Shown here piece after piece: positions 33,183 to 45,953 of a stretch of 64,000 bases of DNA. Numbering within the stretch: position 1 is the first letter of the stretch; every line of letters starts with the position of its first letter. Source of the DNA: Chamaecyparis obtusa (taxonomy: Eukaryota; Streptophyta; Pinopsida; Cupressales; Cupressaceae). The position numbers and the translations under genes are program-made. The notes beneath the pieces are model-generated. The model did not search any database. It worked only from the letters and a program-made list of their open reading frames with translations, and was not told where the DNA came from. The stretch is taken from NCBI GenBank assembly GCA_027943335.1, contig BSBK01001161.1, positions 136,501 to 200,500 of the forward strand. The letters are read 5' to 3'.

Positions 33183-35429
33183 AAGAATATGATGAAGACA
33201 ACTGAAGAAAGATTTGATTCAAGAAGATCAAATGACACAACCTTGTCAAGATTTGGTTGATTGAAGCTTGGATTAGACATAAATGAAGGAGACTATGTCC
33301 TGGATGTATGGGTAGATTCCCAGACGATAGCCGACATGAGTTCACAACACTTAGGCATTTTGATGATGGATTGACGATTGATAGTTATGACAAGGTTTTG
33401 ACATAAGATGATAAAGACTCAAATCAATTAAACAGAAGGCTAAATTGGATTCAAAAGGCCACTTTAGGAAAATGATTGGATTCTCAGTAGTTGCTCCTTT
33501 GTTCTTGACAGACTTTGGAAATAGGCTGGAAAAGATGGGTGTCTGACAGTTCTAACAACTTTCTGGTAATTTTTCAAAATTCCTCAAATGACTTTCTATA
33601 GGCTTGTATGATAGTGGGTATAGCATGAAATGATAATTTAAAAACTTGTACGACTATTGAAAAACTTGCACGATAGTTGATAGCAGGGTTTTGACTTTCT
33701 AAATTGACTGGAAAAAAAACTTGTACGATAATGTACCATATACCATACGACAATCTGGGGGTTCTGAAATGACAATAGCCAAAAAGTCATATGAATTTTG
33801 ACTTTACAAAATTATTGTTGACTCTAGAAAGGTGTTTGACATTAGATTTTGCAATTTTTCAAATTTTTAGTTTCAGATTGTTCACAAAATTGTCTGTCTA
33901 GATTTGAAGATTGTAGCGGATTGATTCATTCTTAGTAACCAGATAGATAAACAAGCACGCAAAATAGCAGTTAAGTGATTTCAAGCATGTCTAAAAACAA
34001 TGAACATGGGACAAACAAACCCTACACATGAAGAATCAAGTGACTAAATTGTGCTAATCCCTAGGGGTGCTAATAGTGTATGTTCAAAAAAGTTTTGCAA
34101 TAACGCACATATTCCTAGAAAAATGAAAATTTGGCCTCACTAAGGTTTTTAGTAATGGTCTGACTCTGCAACTTTCATGATCTCAAGAGGGCGAACTCCA
34201 ATCCAAGCACACTAGGGTTTTGACATAGTCTGAGAACTTAATCTTCAAGATCTGCTAGGGAGATCTGATAGCCCAATAAGAGACCACACCTATGGAGATT
34301 TCTCCCACAATGACATTTATATAGCAGTTGTCACTACCACGACGAAAATGGCTATTACCGCTTGAGGTTCCATCAACGTGGTTGACCCAATTAAGGGAAT
34401 GTCCACTACGGTTAACCCTCTCTAAAGGTGACTCACAAAATATACCACATGGAGACTGGTTCCAGATTCAAGGATCTAAGTTTCTAGTACTACCCAAAAA
34501 GGGAGTAGAGCATAATCCTCTAGCCTTTTCACTTTTAACCCAAACAAAGCAAATAGATTAATCCGACACACTAAGACCAAGATTATCTCACAAAGATCTA
34601 TGATGTCAACCACTCATGATCTATCAACCTCTCTGGAGAGAGAATGTATCAATTAGAAGCTGAAGATGCACAAATCTAGTAGAACATGAGACTCTCTCAG
34701 TAACCTCCCTACCTACAAGGGTTCCTTCATTGAGAATAGTTTCACTGGAAACCCACTCTCTCAAGAGCCACAAATAGTGTTCATAGCGCCTATTTACTAT
34801 GTGTAAGAAAGATGTTGAAAAGTAAATCTATGTTCATTTTTAATAGCCCAAAATGAAATATGTGATATGAAAGCAATAAAGGTCACACAAGCTTGAAATG
34901 CAAGAGTTCTTTTTAATCCAAATTGAAATGTTATTAGCTGAAAAGATTACCTAAATTCCTCGCAATGCGCTTAGTAGATTCTTACCTATTTTTAGCAACT
35001 CTCACGCTTTTTCCCAATCAAAACTAGTAGAAATCAATCAGCAATAGCAAATTTCAATCGTTAATGTTAGTTGTTAGTCCAAATCAGAAAAAAAATCTAG
35101 AAAATTGCCTGAAAAGGTGAAATGACAATTGAAACCTAGCACTAAAACTCATACAATAGTGGGTTACCTCCCAGACAATAGTCCAGAAACTCATACAACA
35201 CTGGGTACCAGATCATATGACAATAGAGATTCCAAAGGACAGTATGATCCCGATGATACAATTCTCGATCAAATAAACTGTCGTATGATAGTGGGTATCT
35301 CCTGGTATGAGTTTTTGACAAAAATTGAATGAAAATTATACAGACAAAAATTAAAAATCATAGTTTGGAATAGAAAATGACAAGAAGATGATAGAAATTG
35401 ATAGAAATTGAATGGAAACCCATTTTAGG
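33183..35429 (-). other. Untranslated leader of Tat-2
   Basis: About 2.2 kb between the PBS and gag have no coding frame of note. Short units CTTGTACGA, CTTGCACGA and CATACGACA are clustered at 33600-33790, and CTCATACAA, CATATGACA and GTCGTATGA at 35145-35300. They resemble those in the PMD intron at the other end of the element. The rest shows nothing recognisable. Confidence 0.6.
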
Positions 35430-35447
35430 GCCCCATGGTGGGTGCCA
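35430..35447 (-). promoter_or_regulatory. Primer binding site of Tat-2
   Basis: The minus strand reads TGGCACCCACCATGGGGC, four or five bases after the LTR end. It starts with the TGG that pairs with tRNA CCA. A near-identical site (TGGCGCCCACCATGGGGC) follows LTR3. I could not identify the tRNA; it is not initiator methionine. Confidence 0.7.
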
Positions 35448-35451
35448 AAAA

Positions 35452-36827
35452 TGTGTGTGTGAATTTTGTACCTAGCTATAGACACAACACTTTAGTAAAA
35501 CATTAGAGGTTAGCTTAAATTGAAATTGTGCAATGAAATGAAACCTAATCTACCCAGGTGATTTACTACCTTCTAGTAGATGTGAGTATGTATTCTCGGA
35601 TTGGATCGAGATCAGTGACCTTGACGACACCTAAACGAAGGATTTGAATGCAAAATCTAGATATGAATTGGATGCAAATTAATCTTTCTTTTTTTGTTTT
35701 TCTATGCAATAATATGAGAAATCTGATATGAAATCTAATCTATATGAAAAACTGATATGAAATACAATTAATCTAACAATGATATGCTAAAATATGAATG
35801 ATATCACAAAAGTTGTTGATTCGCAATAGAAGCTTCAATTCTTCAGATACCAATTCGCCAACATAAGTTTGCAAATTCTAAGATATGATTATGAAGTCTA
35901 ATCTATATGAAAAATTGATATGTAATACAATTAATCTAACTATGATATGCTAAAAATGAATGATCTCAGAAAAGTTGTTGATTCAGAAAAGAAGCTTCAA
36001 TTCTTCAGATACCAATTCACGAGCATAAGTTTGCAAATTCTGAGATATAATTATGAGGAGCTGAGCCTTGATTTTATAGAAATCTAGGGCTTTGGAGGTG
36101 CATGGAAAAAGCCATAAATCACTCAGATAAACTCAGGTTGATTTTTGAGATATTAAAGAATAAAAGATAATTAATTCACAAAATGATACAAAAGCATACA
36201 AAAATCACTTTTTAACTCAAATCAGAGTTGAGTTTATTTTTAAAACAACTTGAATTGATTTTCTGATTTCAAGTTTAACTATTTTTTGGATGTGCACAAT
36301 AATTATGAATTAAATAAATAAATGAAGTAATTTATTTCCAACTTAAATGATTTTAAAAATAAAACAATTGATTTATGGGTTAATCAATTATTAAATCAAA
36401 CTTTTATTCCAAATAATATCATTGAATATGAAAACTTGCTTTAATTAATTAAATAAGAATTTAATCAATTAATGATAGGAATTTTGATTTATTGTCAAAT
36501 TTAAATAATAATAATTAGGAATAAATATAATTAAATTCAATTAAATAATTAAGTGACAGTATTAAATCTAATTAATTAAATATTTAGAATATTTAATTAA
36601 TCAAACTTTAGGATAAATAGGATTTATTGCCAAATAATTATTAAATGAAAGATAATTAAGATGATTAGGAATATTACTAGGAATATTCCCCGATGCAGAA
36701 TTTAAGATAATCAATTAGGATTCGATGATGTTCAGACGTGCCTTAGGTTAGGACTTCAATGTCAATTTTGTTCGATGTGCCCATATAGGAGGTTAATGAA
36801 CTTATAGCCCATTTTTGTGGCATTACA
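35452..36827 (-). repeat. LTR2 of the Tat-2 array (5' LTR next to the main body)
   Basis: 1376 bases, with the same termini as LTR1. A TATA box on the minus strand lies at 36072-36078. Confidence 0.88.
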
Positions 36828-37396
36828 TTTTTCCCCTCTTTGAATTTTTGTGTGAAGTGCAGTGGTTCAAAGATAGTCTGTGTATGATATTGAAATTGAT
36901 GTTTGAAATTCAAATTGATATGAAGAAGAAACTGATTGAAATTGATATGAAGATAATAGGTCTTGAATGACCAAAGATAATGTTAACTATAACAGCAATG
37001 AACCGATGATTGCGAAAAAGTGTAAAAAGACCTGATTCCGAACCTTATGATTGCGAAGAAGTGAGTGACCAATTACAAACCTAATTGTAGGTAAGAATCA
37101 CATTGGTTTCACATCTGAACCCTTTAGTTTTTGAAGAAACAAGGAAATAACATAATTGAACCGATAGTTACAAAAAATGATACAATTTACAAGATTAAGA
37201 GAATACCAGATTGATATGGATCTTGATGAATCTGATATGCCCCGAGTGATGAGGTCTTTTTGATGAATCAACAACTAGACGTGGTTGTTGTCTTGATTAC
37301 TAAGGAAGATATGATTTCAATAAAGATATGATTTCAAATTTAGATTATAGACTTTGAATGATATGCAATACCATGCCCCATGGTGGGCGCCAAAAA
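36828..37396 (-). mobile_element. Internally deleted mini-body 1 between LTR2 and LTR3
   Basis: 569 bases carry a polypurine tract next to LTR2 (slightly degraded) and a primer binding site next to LTR3. What lies between is the pre-LTR end of the full element (20236-20803). The whole gag-pol-PMD body is absent. The junction is at a GGGGC shared by the primer site and the pre-LTR segment. Confidence 0.82.
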
Positions 37397-38774
37397 TGTG
37401 TGTCTGAATTTTGTACCTAGCTGTAGACACAACACTTTAGTAAAACATTAGAGGTTAGCTTAAATCAAAATCATGCAATGAATTGAAAACTAATCTAACT
37501 AGGTGATTTACTACCTTCTAGTAGATGCAAGTATGTATTCTCAGATTGGACTGAGATCAGTGACATTGACGACACCTAAATGAAGGATTTGAATGCAAAA
37601 TTTAGATATGAATTGGATGCAAATTAATCTTTCTTCTTTTTTTTTTTCTATGTAATAATATGAGAAATCTTATATGAAATCTAATCTATATGAAAAACTA
37701 ATATGCAATACAATTAATCTAACAATGATATGCTAAAATATGAATGATCTCACAAAAGTTGTTGATTCACAAAAGAAGCTTCAATTCTTCAGATACCAAT
37801 TCACCAGCATAAGTTTGTAAATTCTGAGATATGATTATGAAGTCTAATCTATATGAAAAATTGATATATAATACAATTAATCTAACAATGATATGCTAAA
37901 AATGAATGATCTTAGAAAAGTTGTTGATTCACAAAAGAAGCTTCAATTCTTTAGATACCAATTCGCTAGCATAAGTTTGCAAATTTTGAGATATGATTAT
38001 GAGGAGCTGAGCCTTGATTTTGTAGAAATTCAGGGCTTTGGAGGTGGATGGAAAAAGTCATAAATCACTTAGATAAACTGAGCTTGATTTTTGAGTTATA
38101 AAAGAATAAAAGATAATTAATTCACAAAATCATGCAAAAGCATACAAAAATAGCCTTTTAACTCAAATTAGAGTTGAGTTTATTTTTAAAACAACTTGAA
38201 TTGATTTTCTAATTTCAAGTTTAACTATTTTTTGGATGTGCATAATAATTATGAATTAAATAAATAAATAAAGTGATTTATTTCCAACTTAATTGATTTT
38301 AAAAATAAAACAATTGATTTATGGGTTAATCAATTATTAAATCAAACTTTTATTCCAAAATAATATCATTGAATATGACAACTTGCTTTAATTAATTAAA
38401 TAATAATTTAATCAATTAATGGTAGGAATTTTGATTTATTGTCAAATTTAAATAATAATAATTAGGAATAAATATAATTAAATTCAATTAAATAATTAAG
38501 TAGCAGTATTAAATCTAATTAATTAAACATTCAGAATATTCAATTAATCAAACTTTAGGACAAATAAGATTTATTGCCAAATAATTATTAAATTAAAGAT
38601 AATTAAGATGATTAGGAATATTACTAGGAATATTCCCCGATGCAGAATTTGAGATAATCAATTAGGATTCGATGATGTTCAGATGTGCCTTAGGTTAGGA
38701 ATTTGATGTCAATTTCATTTGTTGTGCCAATATAGGAGGTTAATGAACTTATAGCCCATTTTTGGGGTATTACA
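37397..38774 (-). repeat. LTR3 of the Tat-2 array
   Basis: 1378 bases. The TATA box is altered (the plus strand reads TTTTGTA near 38018), so this promoter is probably weakened. Confidence 0.85.
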
Positions 38775-39365
38775 TTTTGCCCCTCTTTGAATTGTTGTGT
38801 GAAGTGTAGTGGTTCAAAGACAATCTGTGTATGATATTGAAATTGATGTTTGAAATTGAAGTTGATATGAAGCAGAAACTGATTGAAATTGATATGAAGA
38901 TAATAGGTCATGAATGACCAAAGATAATTTTAACTATAACAACAATGAACTGATGATTCTGAAAAAGTGTCAAAACACCTAATTCCAAACCTTATGATTG
39001 TGAAGAATTGAGTGACTGATTTCAGACTCGATTGTCAATCATAATCATATTGGTATCACACCTTAACCCTTCATTTTTTGAAGAACAAAGGAAATAACAC
39101 AATTGAGCCGATAGTTACAAAAACTGATACAATTTACAAGATTAAGAGAATACCAGATTGATATGGATCTTGATGAATCTGATATACCCCGAGCGATGAT
39201 TGATTTTCCCCAAGCGATGAGGTCTTTTTGATGAATCAACAACTAGACGTGGTTGCTTTCTTAATTACTGAGGAAAGATATGATTTTAATAAAAATATGA
39301 TCTCAGATTTAGATTACAGACTTTGAATGATATGCAATACCATGCCCCACTATGGGTGCCAAAAA
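38775..39365 (-). mobile_element. Internally deleted mini-body 2 between LTR3 and LTR4
   Basis: 591 bases with the same structure as mini-body 1: a polypurine tract beside LTR3 and a primer site (TGGCACCCATAGTGGGGC) beside LTR4. It keeps about 20 bases near 39205 that mini-body 1 lacks. Confidence 0.82.
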
Positions 39366-40744
39366 TGTGTGTGTGAATTTTCTCCTTAGCTGTAGACACA
39401 ACACTTCAGTAAAATATTAGAGGTTAGCTTAAATCAAAATCATGCAATGAAATGAAAACTAATCTAACCAGGTGATTTACTGCCTTCTAGAAGATGTGAG
39501 TATGTATTCTCAGATTGGACCGAGATCAGTGACCTTGACGACACCTAAACAAAAGATTTGAATGCAAAATCTATATATGAATTGAATGCAAATTAATCTT
39601 TTTTTGTTTTTGGTTTTATATGCAATAATATGAGAAATCTGATATGAAATCTAATCTATATGAAAAACTGATATGCAATACAATTAATCTAACAATGATA
39701 TGCTAAAATATGAATGATCTCACAAAAGTTGTTGATTCGCAAAAGAAGCTTCACTTCTTCAGATACCAATTCGCCAGCATAAGTTTGCAAATTTTGATAT
39801 ATGATTATGAAGTCTAAGCTATATGAAAAACTGATATGCAATACAATTAATTTAACAATGATATGCTAAAAATGAATGATCTTAGAAAAGTTGTTGATTT
39901 GCAAAAGAAGCTTCAATTCTTTAGATACCAATTCGCAAGCATAAGTTTGTAAATTCTTAGATATGATTATGAGGAGTCGAGCCTTGATTTTATAGAAATC
40001 CAGGGCTTTGGAGGTGCATGGAAAAATCCATAAATGACTCAGAGAAACTCGGGTTGATTTTTGAGTTATCAAAGAATAAAAGATAATTAATTCAGAAGAT
40101 CATGCAAAAGCATACAAAAATAGCTTTTTAACTCAAATTAGAGTTGAGTTTATTTTTAAAACAACTTGAATTGATTTTCTAATTTCAAGTTTAACTATTT
40201 TTTGGATGTGCATAATAATTATGAATTAAATAAATAAATAAAGTGATTTATTTCCAACTTAACTGATTTTAAAAATAAAACAATTGATTTATAGGTTAAT
40301 CAATTATTAAATCAAACTTTTACTCCAAAATAATATCATTGAATATGACAACTTGCTTTAATTAATTAAATAAGAATTTAATCAATTAATGATAGGAATT
40401 TTGATTTATTGTCAAATTTAAATAATAATAATTAGGAATAAATATAATTAAATTCAATTAAATAATTAAGTGGCAGTATTAAATCTAATTAATTAAATAT
40501 TCAGAATATTCAATTAATCAAACTTTAAGATAAATAGGATTTATCATCAAATAATTATTAAATTAAAGATAATTAAGATGATTAGGAATATTACTAGGAA
40601 TATTCCCCGATGCAAAATTTGAGATAATCAATTAGGATTCGATGATGTTCAGATGTGCCTTAGGTTAGGACTTCGATGTTGATTTCGTTCGATGTGCCGA
40701 TGTAGGAGGTTAATGAAATTATAGCCTATTTTTTTGTTATTACA
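39366..40744 (-). repeat. LTR4, outermost 5' LTR of the Tat-2 array
   Basis: 1379 bases, ending at TTATTACA beside the copia A RNase H gene. A TATA box on the minus strand is at 39988-39994. Confidence 0.87.
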
Positions 40745-40921
40745 CATTATAAGACAAAGCATATAGAGATTAAGTATCATGTTGTAAGAGAGAAAGTTGC
40801 TAAGAAGGAAGTCAGACCTGAGTACATAAGTACAAAGGAGTAGATAGAAGATATATTCACAAATCCTTTGCCTAAGGATACATTTGAGTATCTGAGAGGT
40901 ATGCTTAGGGTTATGTCATAA
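40745..40921 (+). pseudogene. pol: Copia RNase H, 3' part, element A
   Basis: The frame resumes as HYKTKHIEIKYHVVREKV, the end of copia RNase H. It continues to IEDIFTNPLPKDTFEYLRGM and a TAA. One TAG stands where a glutamine is expected before IEDIF. Together with 17472-18892 it completes the gene. Confidence 0.88.
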
Positions 40922-41301
40922 CCTACTTTTGAGAAGGGATGTAGTTGGTTTCATCTATCCAATGGTATATGAGCCTTATCTTTCTTCTGGACTAGATGTT
41001 GGTACTTCCTATATGGGGGAGTATGTGTATCTACGCTGAGTCATGAGGACTTTAGTAAATGTATTTTCTAAAAAGTGTCTTTTGACATTGAGTTGTTGTT
41101 GACATAGTGATGAATTTTTTGTCAATGGGGGAGAAGTATACATGAAAAACAATCTGAGACATCTGTTGGAGAGAACTGATTAGGATAATGAAGCAAGATT
41201 TGATTGATGAAGAGGATTTGAAGAAGCAGTGTTGCAGTATTGGATTTTTGGAAAATTGGATGTTTTTCATCTATGTTTCCATCAATGCCAATGGGTGAGA
41301 T
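40922..41301 (+). other. 3' untranslated region and polypurine tract of copia A
   Basis: No coding frame is visible. A purine tract AATGGGGGAGAA occurs at about 41124. The tract directly before the LTR (41288-41301, CCAATGGGTGAGAT) is the one that fits the boundary. Confidence 0.7.
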
Positions 41302-42490
41302 TGTTAGGAATGAATTCTAAATGCTTGGCAGCCATTCTATAATAGTTTTTGTTGCATTCATGACTATGATTGTCATTGATGTCAACACAATGATTTACCA
41401 AAGAGTTGTAGAGAAGTAGACAGAGTTTGGATTAACGCACATGGGTTATTATAGTTGGAGCTATGCAATTTTGAGGGTATACTCTTTAATATGTTATATG
41501 TCTATGGTTAAGAGCATAGAAAGTAATTCATTTATTCATGGAAGTTATGATCATTTTGGTGGAAGTAGTATTTAGGCAGTGTTCCCAAGTAGCGGTTTGT
41601 GGAAATCAGATAATATCTCCTAATCGGGATGGAATCTAGTTTTGCATAGTTAAAGGGAAGTTGAAGACACATTGATAGTGATGTGGATGATAGCACAAAC
41701 TTTGAGGTTGTACAAGTGAAGATTTATTGTATTTGGAAGCCAACAGTTTTGTGTAATTTTGGTGTAGCATGTGGAAACTTTTATTTTGTAATTGTATGCC
41801 AACTCATTTGTAATTATTTGAGTTTGGTATAAAGGAAGGAATGTATTTCCTTATTGTAGTGTGTAAGCATGTAGTTGTGATATGGAAGTAGTGATTGTCT
41901 GTGATGCTGTATGCATGAAGTGAAGAAAAGAGCTAAGTATGAAAGCGAATTTGTGAAGGAAGACATGCAAGGTACATAGATCTGAAATTGAGATCTGATG
42001 TAATAGTGAGTGCAGTTTGGCATAGTTAGAGAAGAGGTAACATATTATTATATTGAGTAATGCAAAGATTTTTTGGACAGTGTGTTCAGTGATCTTACCC
42101 TGAAGCTGTTTGGGCAGTGTATCCTTCTGTCTTCCATAACTCTTAACATGGTTAGAATCTTTTAACAGGGATTCAAAATCTCCTAACTAGGATTCATATG
42201 TACTGAATGTATTTCATAAGAATCCTAATAGAGTGCATCCTTTCACAATTTATATTCATATTAGTGCATCTTTTGTGGGCATCATTCCCACCGGGGTTTA
42301 CTCTTTGATCAAGAGGTTCCCTAGTCAACATATCTTGTGTCATTGTGTTATTGTGTATGAATATCTTTCTATGGTTGGTAATTATATTGCTTATATGGTT
42401 TAATGTTGTTGAAGATGATAAAATTTATAATTATTAGATAACCGATTCACCCCCCCTCTCAGTTATCTTGGTGGACTTTACTTTCTAATA
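41302..42490 (+). repeat. 3' LTR of copia A
   Basis: 1189 bases from TGTTAGGAATG to CTTTCTAATA (the 5' copy ends CTAACA). TATAAAGG at 41828-41835 is the likely promoter. A C-run precedes CTCTCAGTTATC near the end. It is followed by ORF2 sequence of element D. Confidence 0.88.
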
Positions 42491-43284
42491 GGTTCTGAGG
42501 TGCGACTTTATCAAGTCCATTAACAAAGCCTTTTCTTCAACTAATCACACTAGTAAGTTATCATCTCAAGATCTCACATAAGTTGAATTCACCATTTTCC
42601 TTCACAATTTTGATGACTACTAGAATAGTGGTTGTGGACACACTATTTACCCTATTTGCATGTTCAAAATTGTATCCAAGTATCATTAGCATTAGTTTTA
42701 TGTCTTTCTCTTCTACAGGCTCAGCTATCATTCCACTCTTGTCACTGCGAGACTTGTAAGCCTACCCAACTAGAGTCTTGACATCCTTTCCTATAGGAAG
42801 AATGACACCTGTCTTGGGTAATCCTGTCATCTCATGAATGATATCAATAGTTATTCAAATTGGAACTTCTCCTATCCAAAATAAGTCATCATGAATTCTT
42901 CTTAATAATATCTTTATCCATTCAAATTCATAAAACTCATATGTTGTGGGATACTCAATAATAGGGTTGTCTTCCAAGTGCTTGAACTCATCAGTGAATG
43001 TTTTTTCTGGATTCATCATGGTTTCTAGGTTCAAACTAATCTTGTCTTCTCCAACAGGTTCTTTTTTGCAATAGATATAAGCATGTATGTCCTCTACATG
43101 CATAAAACCCATTGGGGTCCTAGAGAATGCTCCTTCTAGGTCATCTAGGATTGACTTGAAGGGATGCTTCTTAAAGACATATTTCTTCCTTTCAACAACA
43201 TCAAAAACTACTGGAGTTACTATAAATTACTTGTTTTATTGCTTCAAATTAGTTTCCAAGGGTTTCTTGAAGCGTCATGATTGA
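42491..43284 (-). pseudogene. ORF2 of element D: uncharacterised protein, N-terminal part
   Basis: The function is unknown. Conserved segments are GFMHVEDIHAYIY, NPIIEYPTTYEFYEFEW, RRIHDDLFWIGE, then a stop, then ITIDIIHEMTGLPK and the block NLCEILR at the border. Each matches B and E at the same relative position. Short stops are scattered. The protein would extend past the border into the displaced half of D, left of the window. Confidence 0.68.
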
Positions 43285-43640
43285 ACTAGGGTTCTATAAC
43301 AAACTTTACTTCCTTTCACTGATAATCTAACTCAAATTCTTCACAACTCAATTGCTAGAAATCCTGTGATCTCTAAAGTCATGAACTTGAATGTAAATGT
43401 GTGGATAAAGGAACTTTGATGACTATAAAAACAACTTTCTACCATTAATGCTTTTCACATAAACACAAAATCCCATGGATAATTCCAATCTTCATCTATG
43501 CTATCAATTAGGTAGTGTGCTCTTTCATACTGCATCAACTAGTCTCCAAATAGTGATAACCAAAGGTGCACACTCTAAGGGTGAGTATACCAGCCGCGCA
43601 TAGGTCTAGAACTAATCTAGCTCCCCCTATTACCATGAAG
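43285..43640 (-). other. Spacer between ORF2 and ORF1 of element D
   Basis: AT-rich sequence between the two coding regions of D. No frame or motif of note on either strand. Confidence 0.5.
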
Positions 43641-44775
43641 GTCATTTAACCATAAATAGGAGGTGCATCCATTCAAGATGCATCCTCAACTATTTCATTA
43701 ACATTATCTATCTTTTCTTCCTTCCAAATCATGCTTGCATCTTCTGTAGCTTGCACAAACATTAATTCTCCCGCTTCATCCAATATTGACCCTTTTGACT
43801 TTTTAGCGATTTCCTATCTTTGTGCTTTTGATCTGCAGAACCTTGAGATATTTCCATCCTTGTTTCATGAGTGACAAATAATTGGAGGCCTGATATTCCT
43901 TAGTGCATTGATGTGGGTTACCAATTTGTACTGTCTAGCTGTATGACCATTATAATTACATATCTGACATGTAATGTTCTAAGAATTTATAACATTCTTT
44001 TGTGGATGACTTCTCTAATTTTTTTGAGTTTGATTTATTGAATTTGATTGACAATTCATAGCTCTATGACCAACTGATTGTATGAATAACAATAGCTATT
44101 GAAAGGTCTTACCTCTTTACAATCTCTTTCTATGTGACCATGCTTGTTACATGCATAAAATTTTTTGTTTACTGGCTTGCTCTCATCTTTAGATGATTTT
44201 GAATTTTCTTCAATTTGATTTTCAGTCTTCTTAGCTTCTATATATCCTTCTGATGCTTTCAATCTTTCTCGCATGTCATTGATCTGATTTTGTGCTTCAT
44301 TGAATCCAATACTGCTTGTGTCTCCTTTAATCTTCTATGCATATAACTAAGATTCTATTAAATCATTGCTTGTGTGAAACTTTTCAATATGATTCTTTTC
44401 TTCAGTCAGTTCTAATTCTACTTTCTTCTTGATGTTTTCTAGCTCCAAGATTTTCATGTTTTCTCGCCTTAGTTCTTCATCCAACTGCTTGTTTTCTTTG
44501 ACCTCTTCTTCATAGGCTTCTTGATTGTTAAATAGCTTTTCATCCAACTCTTCAATCTAATCCTTTAGAGATGTGTTTTCCCCATTCATCTTTTTGACCA
44601 TTTTTCCTAAATCACTATTTGAAAAGTCTTTCAAGTCTTTTTTTAGTTTCTTGATGATTAGTTGAGAACCACTAACCTTTTCTTTTAGTTCTTCAATTTA
44701 TTTTTCAGATCTATCAAGATGTTCAAGAGTTGCTTCAAGATTTTTCTTCAGATGTTCCATTTCTCCTATATCCAT
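43641..44775 (-). pseudogene. ORF1 of element D: coiled coil plus zinc knuckles (Gag-like)
   Basis: The ATG at 44775 begins MDIGEMEHLKKNLEATLE, resembling B (MDMDQLQKNLEEALE). Lys/Glu/Leu-rich heptads extend to about 44350. Two degenerate knuckles follow: YACNKHGHIERDC, with its first cysteine replaced, and CQICNYNGHTARQY, with its last cysteine replaced by tyrosine. TAG stops recur (near 44703, 44559 and 44346). It is probably a structural nucleic-acid-binding protein. Confidence 0.72.
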
Positions 44776-44816
44776 GATCATCTCAAGTGGTTAAAATTTT
44801 CTTTAGAGGACCAAAG

Positions 44817-44828
44817 CTCTGATACAAA
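44817..44828 (-). promoter_or_regulatory. Primer binding site of element D
   Basis: The minus strand reads ATTTGTATCAGAGC after CTAACA, close to the initiator-methionine site (one or two changes). Confidence 0.7.
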
Positions 44829-44829
44829 T

Positions 44830-45953
44830 TGTTAGGAATGGGAACACTAAGGGGGGGGGGTGGGGGTGAATCAGTGTTCTATATATTATTACTTTTTCTG
44901 ATATCTTAAAACTTAACTTAATTTCTTAAGTATTGAAATGAATATCAATGCAAGAAAGATAAACAACCATAACACATAACACCAAATATGATTACGAGGA
45001 AACCCAAATAGGTAAAAACTCTGATGAGAATTGACACCCACTAAGAACTGCACTAGTGTACTATGATTCCTATTAGAAAACCTTACAACCCTATTAGGAG
45101 TTGATCTTTACAATGCAATAAGTACAGTAACCTGGTCAAGGGTTGGACCCTATTAGGAATTTTTTACAATGACCCTGTTATGGGTGGTGGCTCATTGTGA
45201 GAGCTCACTGCTCAATAAGAACACTGCAACCTCCTAGATATTAGATACACACTATATCTGCCAATGGTGAACTGCTGATTTGACACTACTTGTCTGATCA
45301 GTTCCTTTTGTGTGTTGATGCTTTAGCCTCTTATAAAGCTCTACAACATTATAAATTCTCTTTGCATACTTATTCTCTACTTCTATCAACTCTATATCTC
45401 ATCCCATACACAAATACAAAGGTGCATGTGTTATTTATATGTGCATACAAAACTATTCATTTAAGTCAACCTTTAAATAATTACATACAATGCTTCCAAA
45501 TGAATTAGCTCAAGCATGTTTACATATAATGATATTAACATGTCTATAACCTAAATACAATAGGTTCATAGCCTTTACAAAACAATATTATACACACTAA
45601 CCAAAATACCAACAGTTGGCTCTATGCTCTATTATGTTCTGTCACTCACTATCTGTGCCACTTCATCTAGCTGTAACTTCTTCATACTAACACATATGAT
45701 CATGCACTATTATACTTAGCATGATTACATACTCATAAGCTTATCTTCAATGGTGCATTCCATAACTCAGTCATATGCACGTGCGTTGATTCTCTCTTCC
45801 TCTGGTGCTTCTCTGACTGTCCAGTCTTCCATACTTAGCCATTTCCCTAATCTTCTAAGCAATGTGCTAACTCCAAAACTTCATATCACTTTGTTTCCAT
45901 AATGAAAACACTAAATCATAGTCATATACATGAGTGTAGTCAACTTTCCAATA
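44830..45953 (-). repeat. 5' LTR of element D
   Basis: 1124 bases, minus strand from TATTGGAAAGTTGACTAC to CATTCCTAACA (a C-to-T change at the second base of the expected TGTTGG). A TATA-like TATAAATA lies at about 45433-45440. A ten-G run (plus strand) is near 44851. It aligns with the LTRs of E and copia C. Confidence 0.82.

Larger units (their letters stand above)
18893..40744 (-). mobile_element. Ty3 Tat-lineage retrotransposon Tat-2 with a tandem LTR array at its 5' end
   Basis: Read on the minus strand: LTR4, mini-body, LTR3, mini-body, LTR2, PBS, leader, gag, protease, G-patch-like segment, RT, two RNase H domains, integrase, spacer, antisense PMD gene, polypurine tract, LTR1. It sits in the RNase H gene of copia A. 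The flanking codons read LILHS on the left and HYKTKHIEIKYH on the right, so removing it restores the host frame. The target duplication is imperfect (CATTCTA left, CATTATA right), consistent with age. Confidence 0.88.
14751..42490 (+). mobile_element. Ty1/copia retrotransposon A, interrupted by B and Tat-2
   Basis: The order is 5' LTR (truncated by B), PBS, gag, protease, integrase, reverse transcriptase, RNase H and 3' LTR, which is the copia order. RNase H is split between 18892 and 40745 by Tat-2. The two halves of the LTR can be checked against each other: 14751-14962 and 42280-42490 match almost throughout. The element was inserted in minus-strand element D, whose ORF2 continues at 42491. 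Confidence 0.9.
42491..45953 (-). mobile_element. Pol-less LTR element D (5' half), split by copia A
   Basis: On the minus strand: a 5' LTR (45953-44830), a primer site, ORF1, then the first part of ORF2 up to the copia A border. The LTR belongs to the same family as those of E and copia C. D and E overlap in the N-terminal part of ORF2, so together they show the complete layout of this family, which lacks pol. Confidence 0.8.

Noticed and set aside
35452..40744. CRISPR-like or satellite array
   Set aside because: The repeat units are full LTRs with promoter, primer site and polypurine tract; there are no short spacers.
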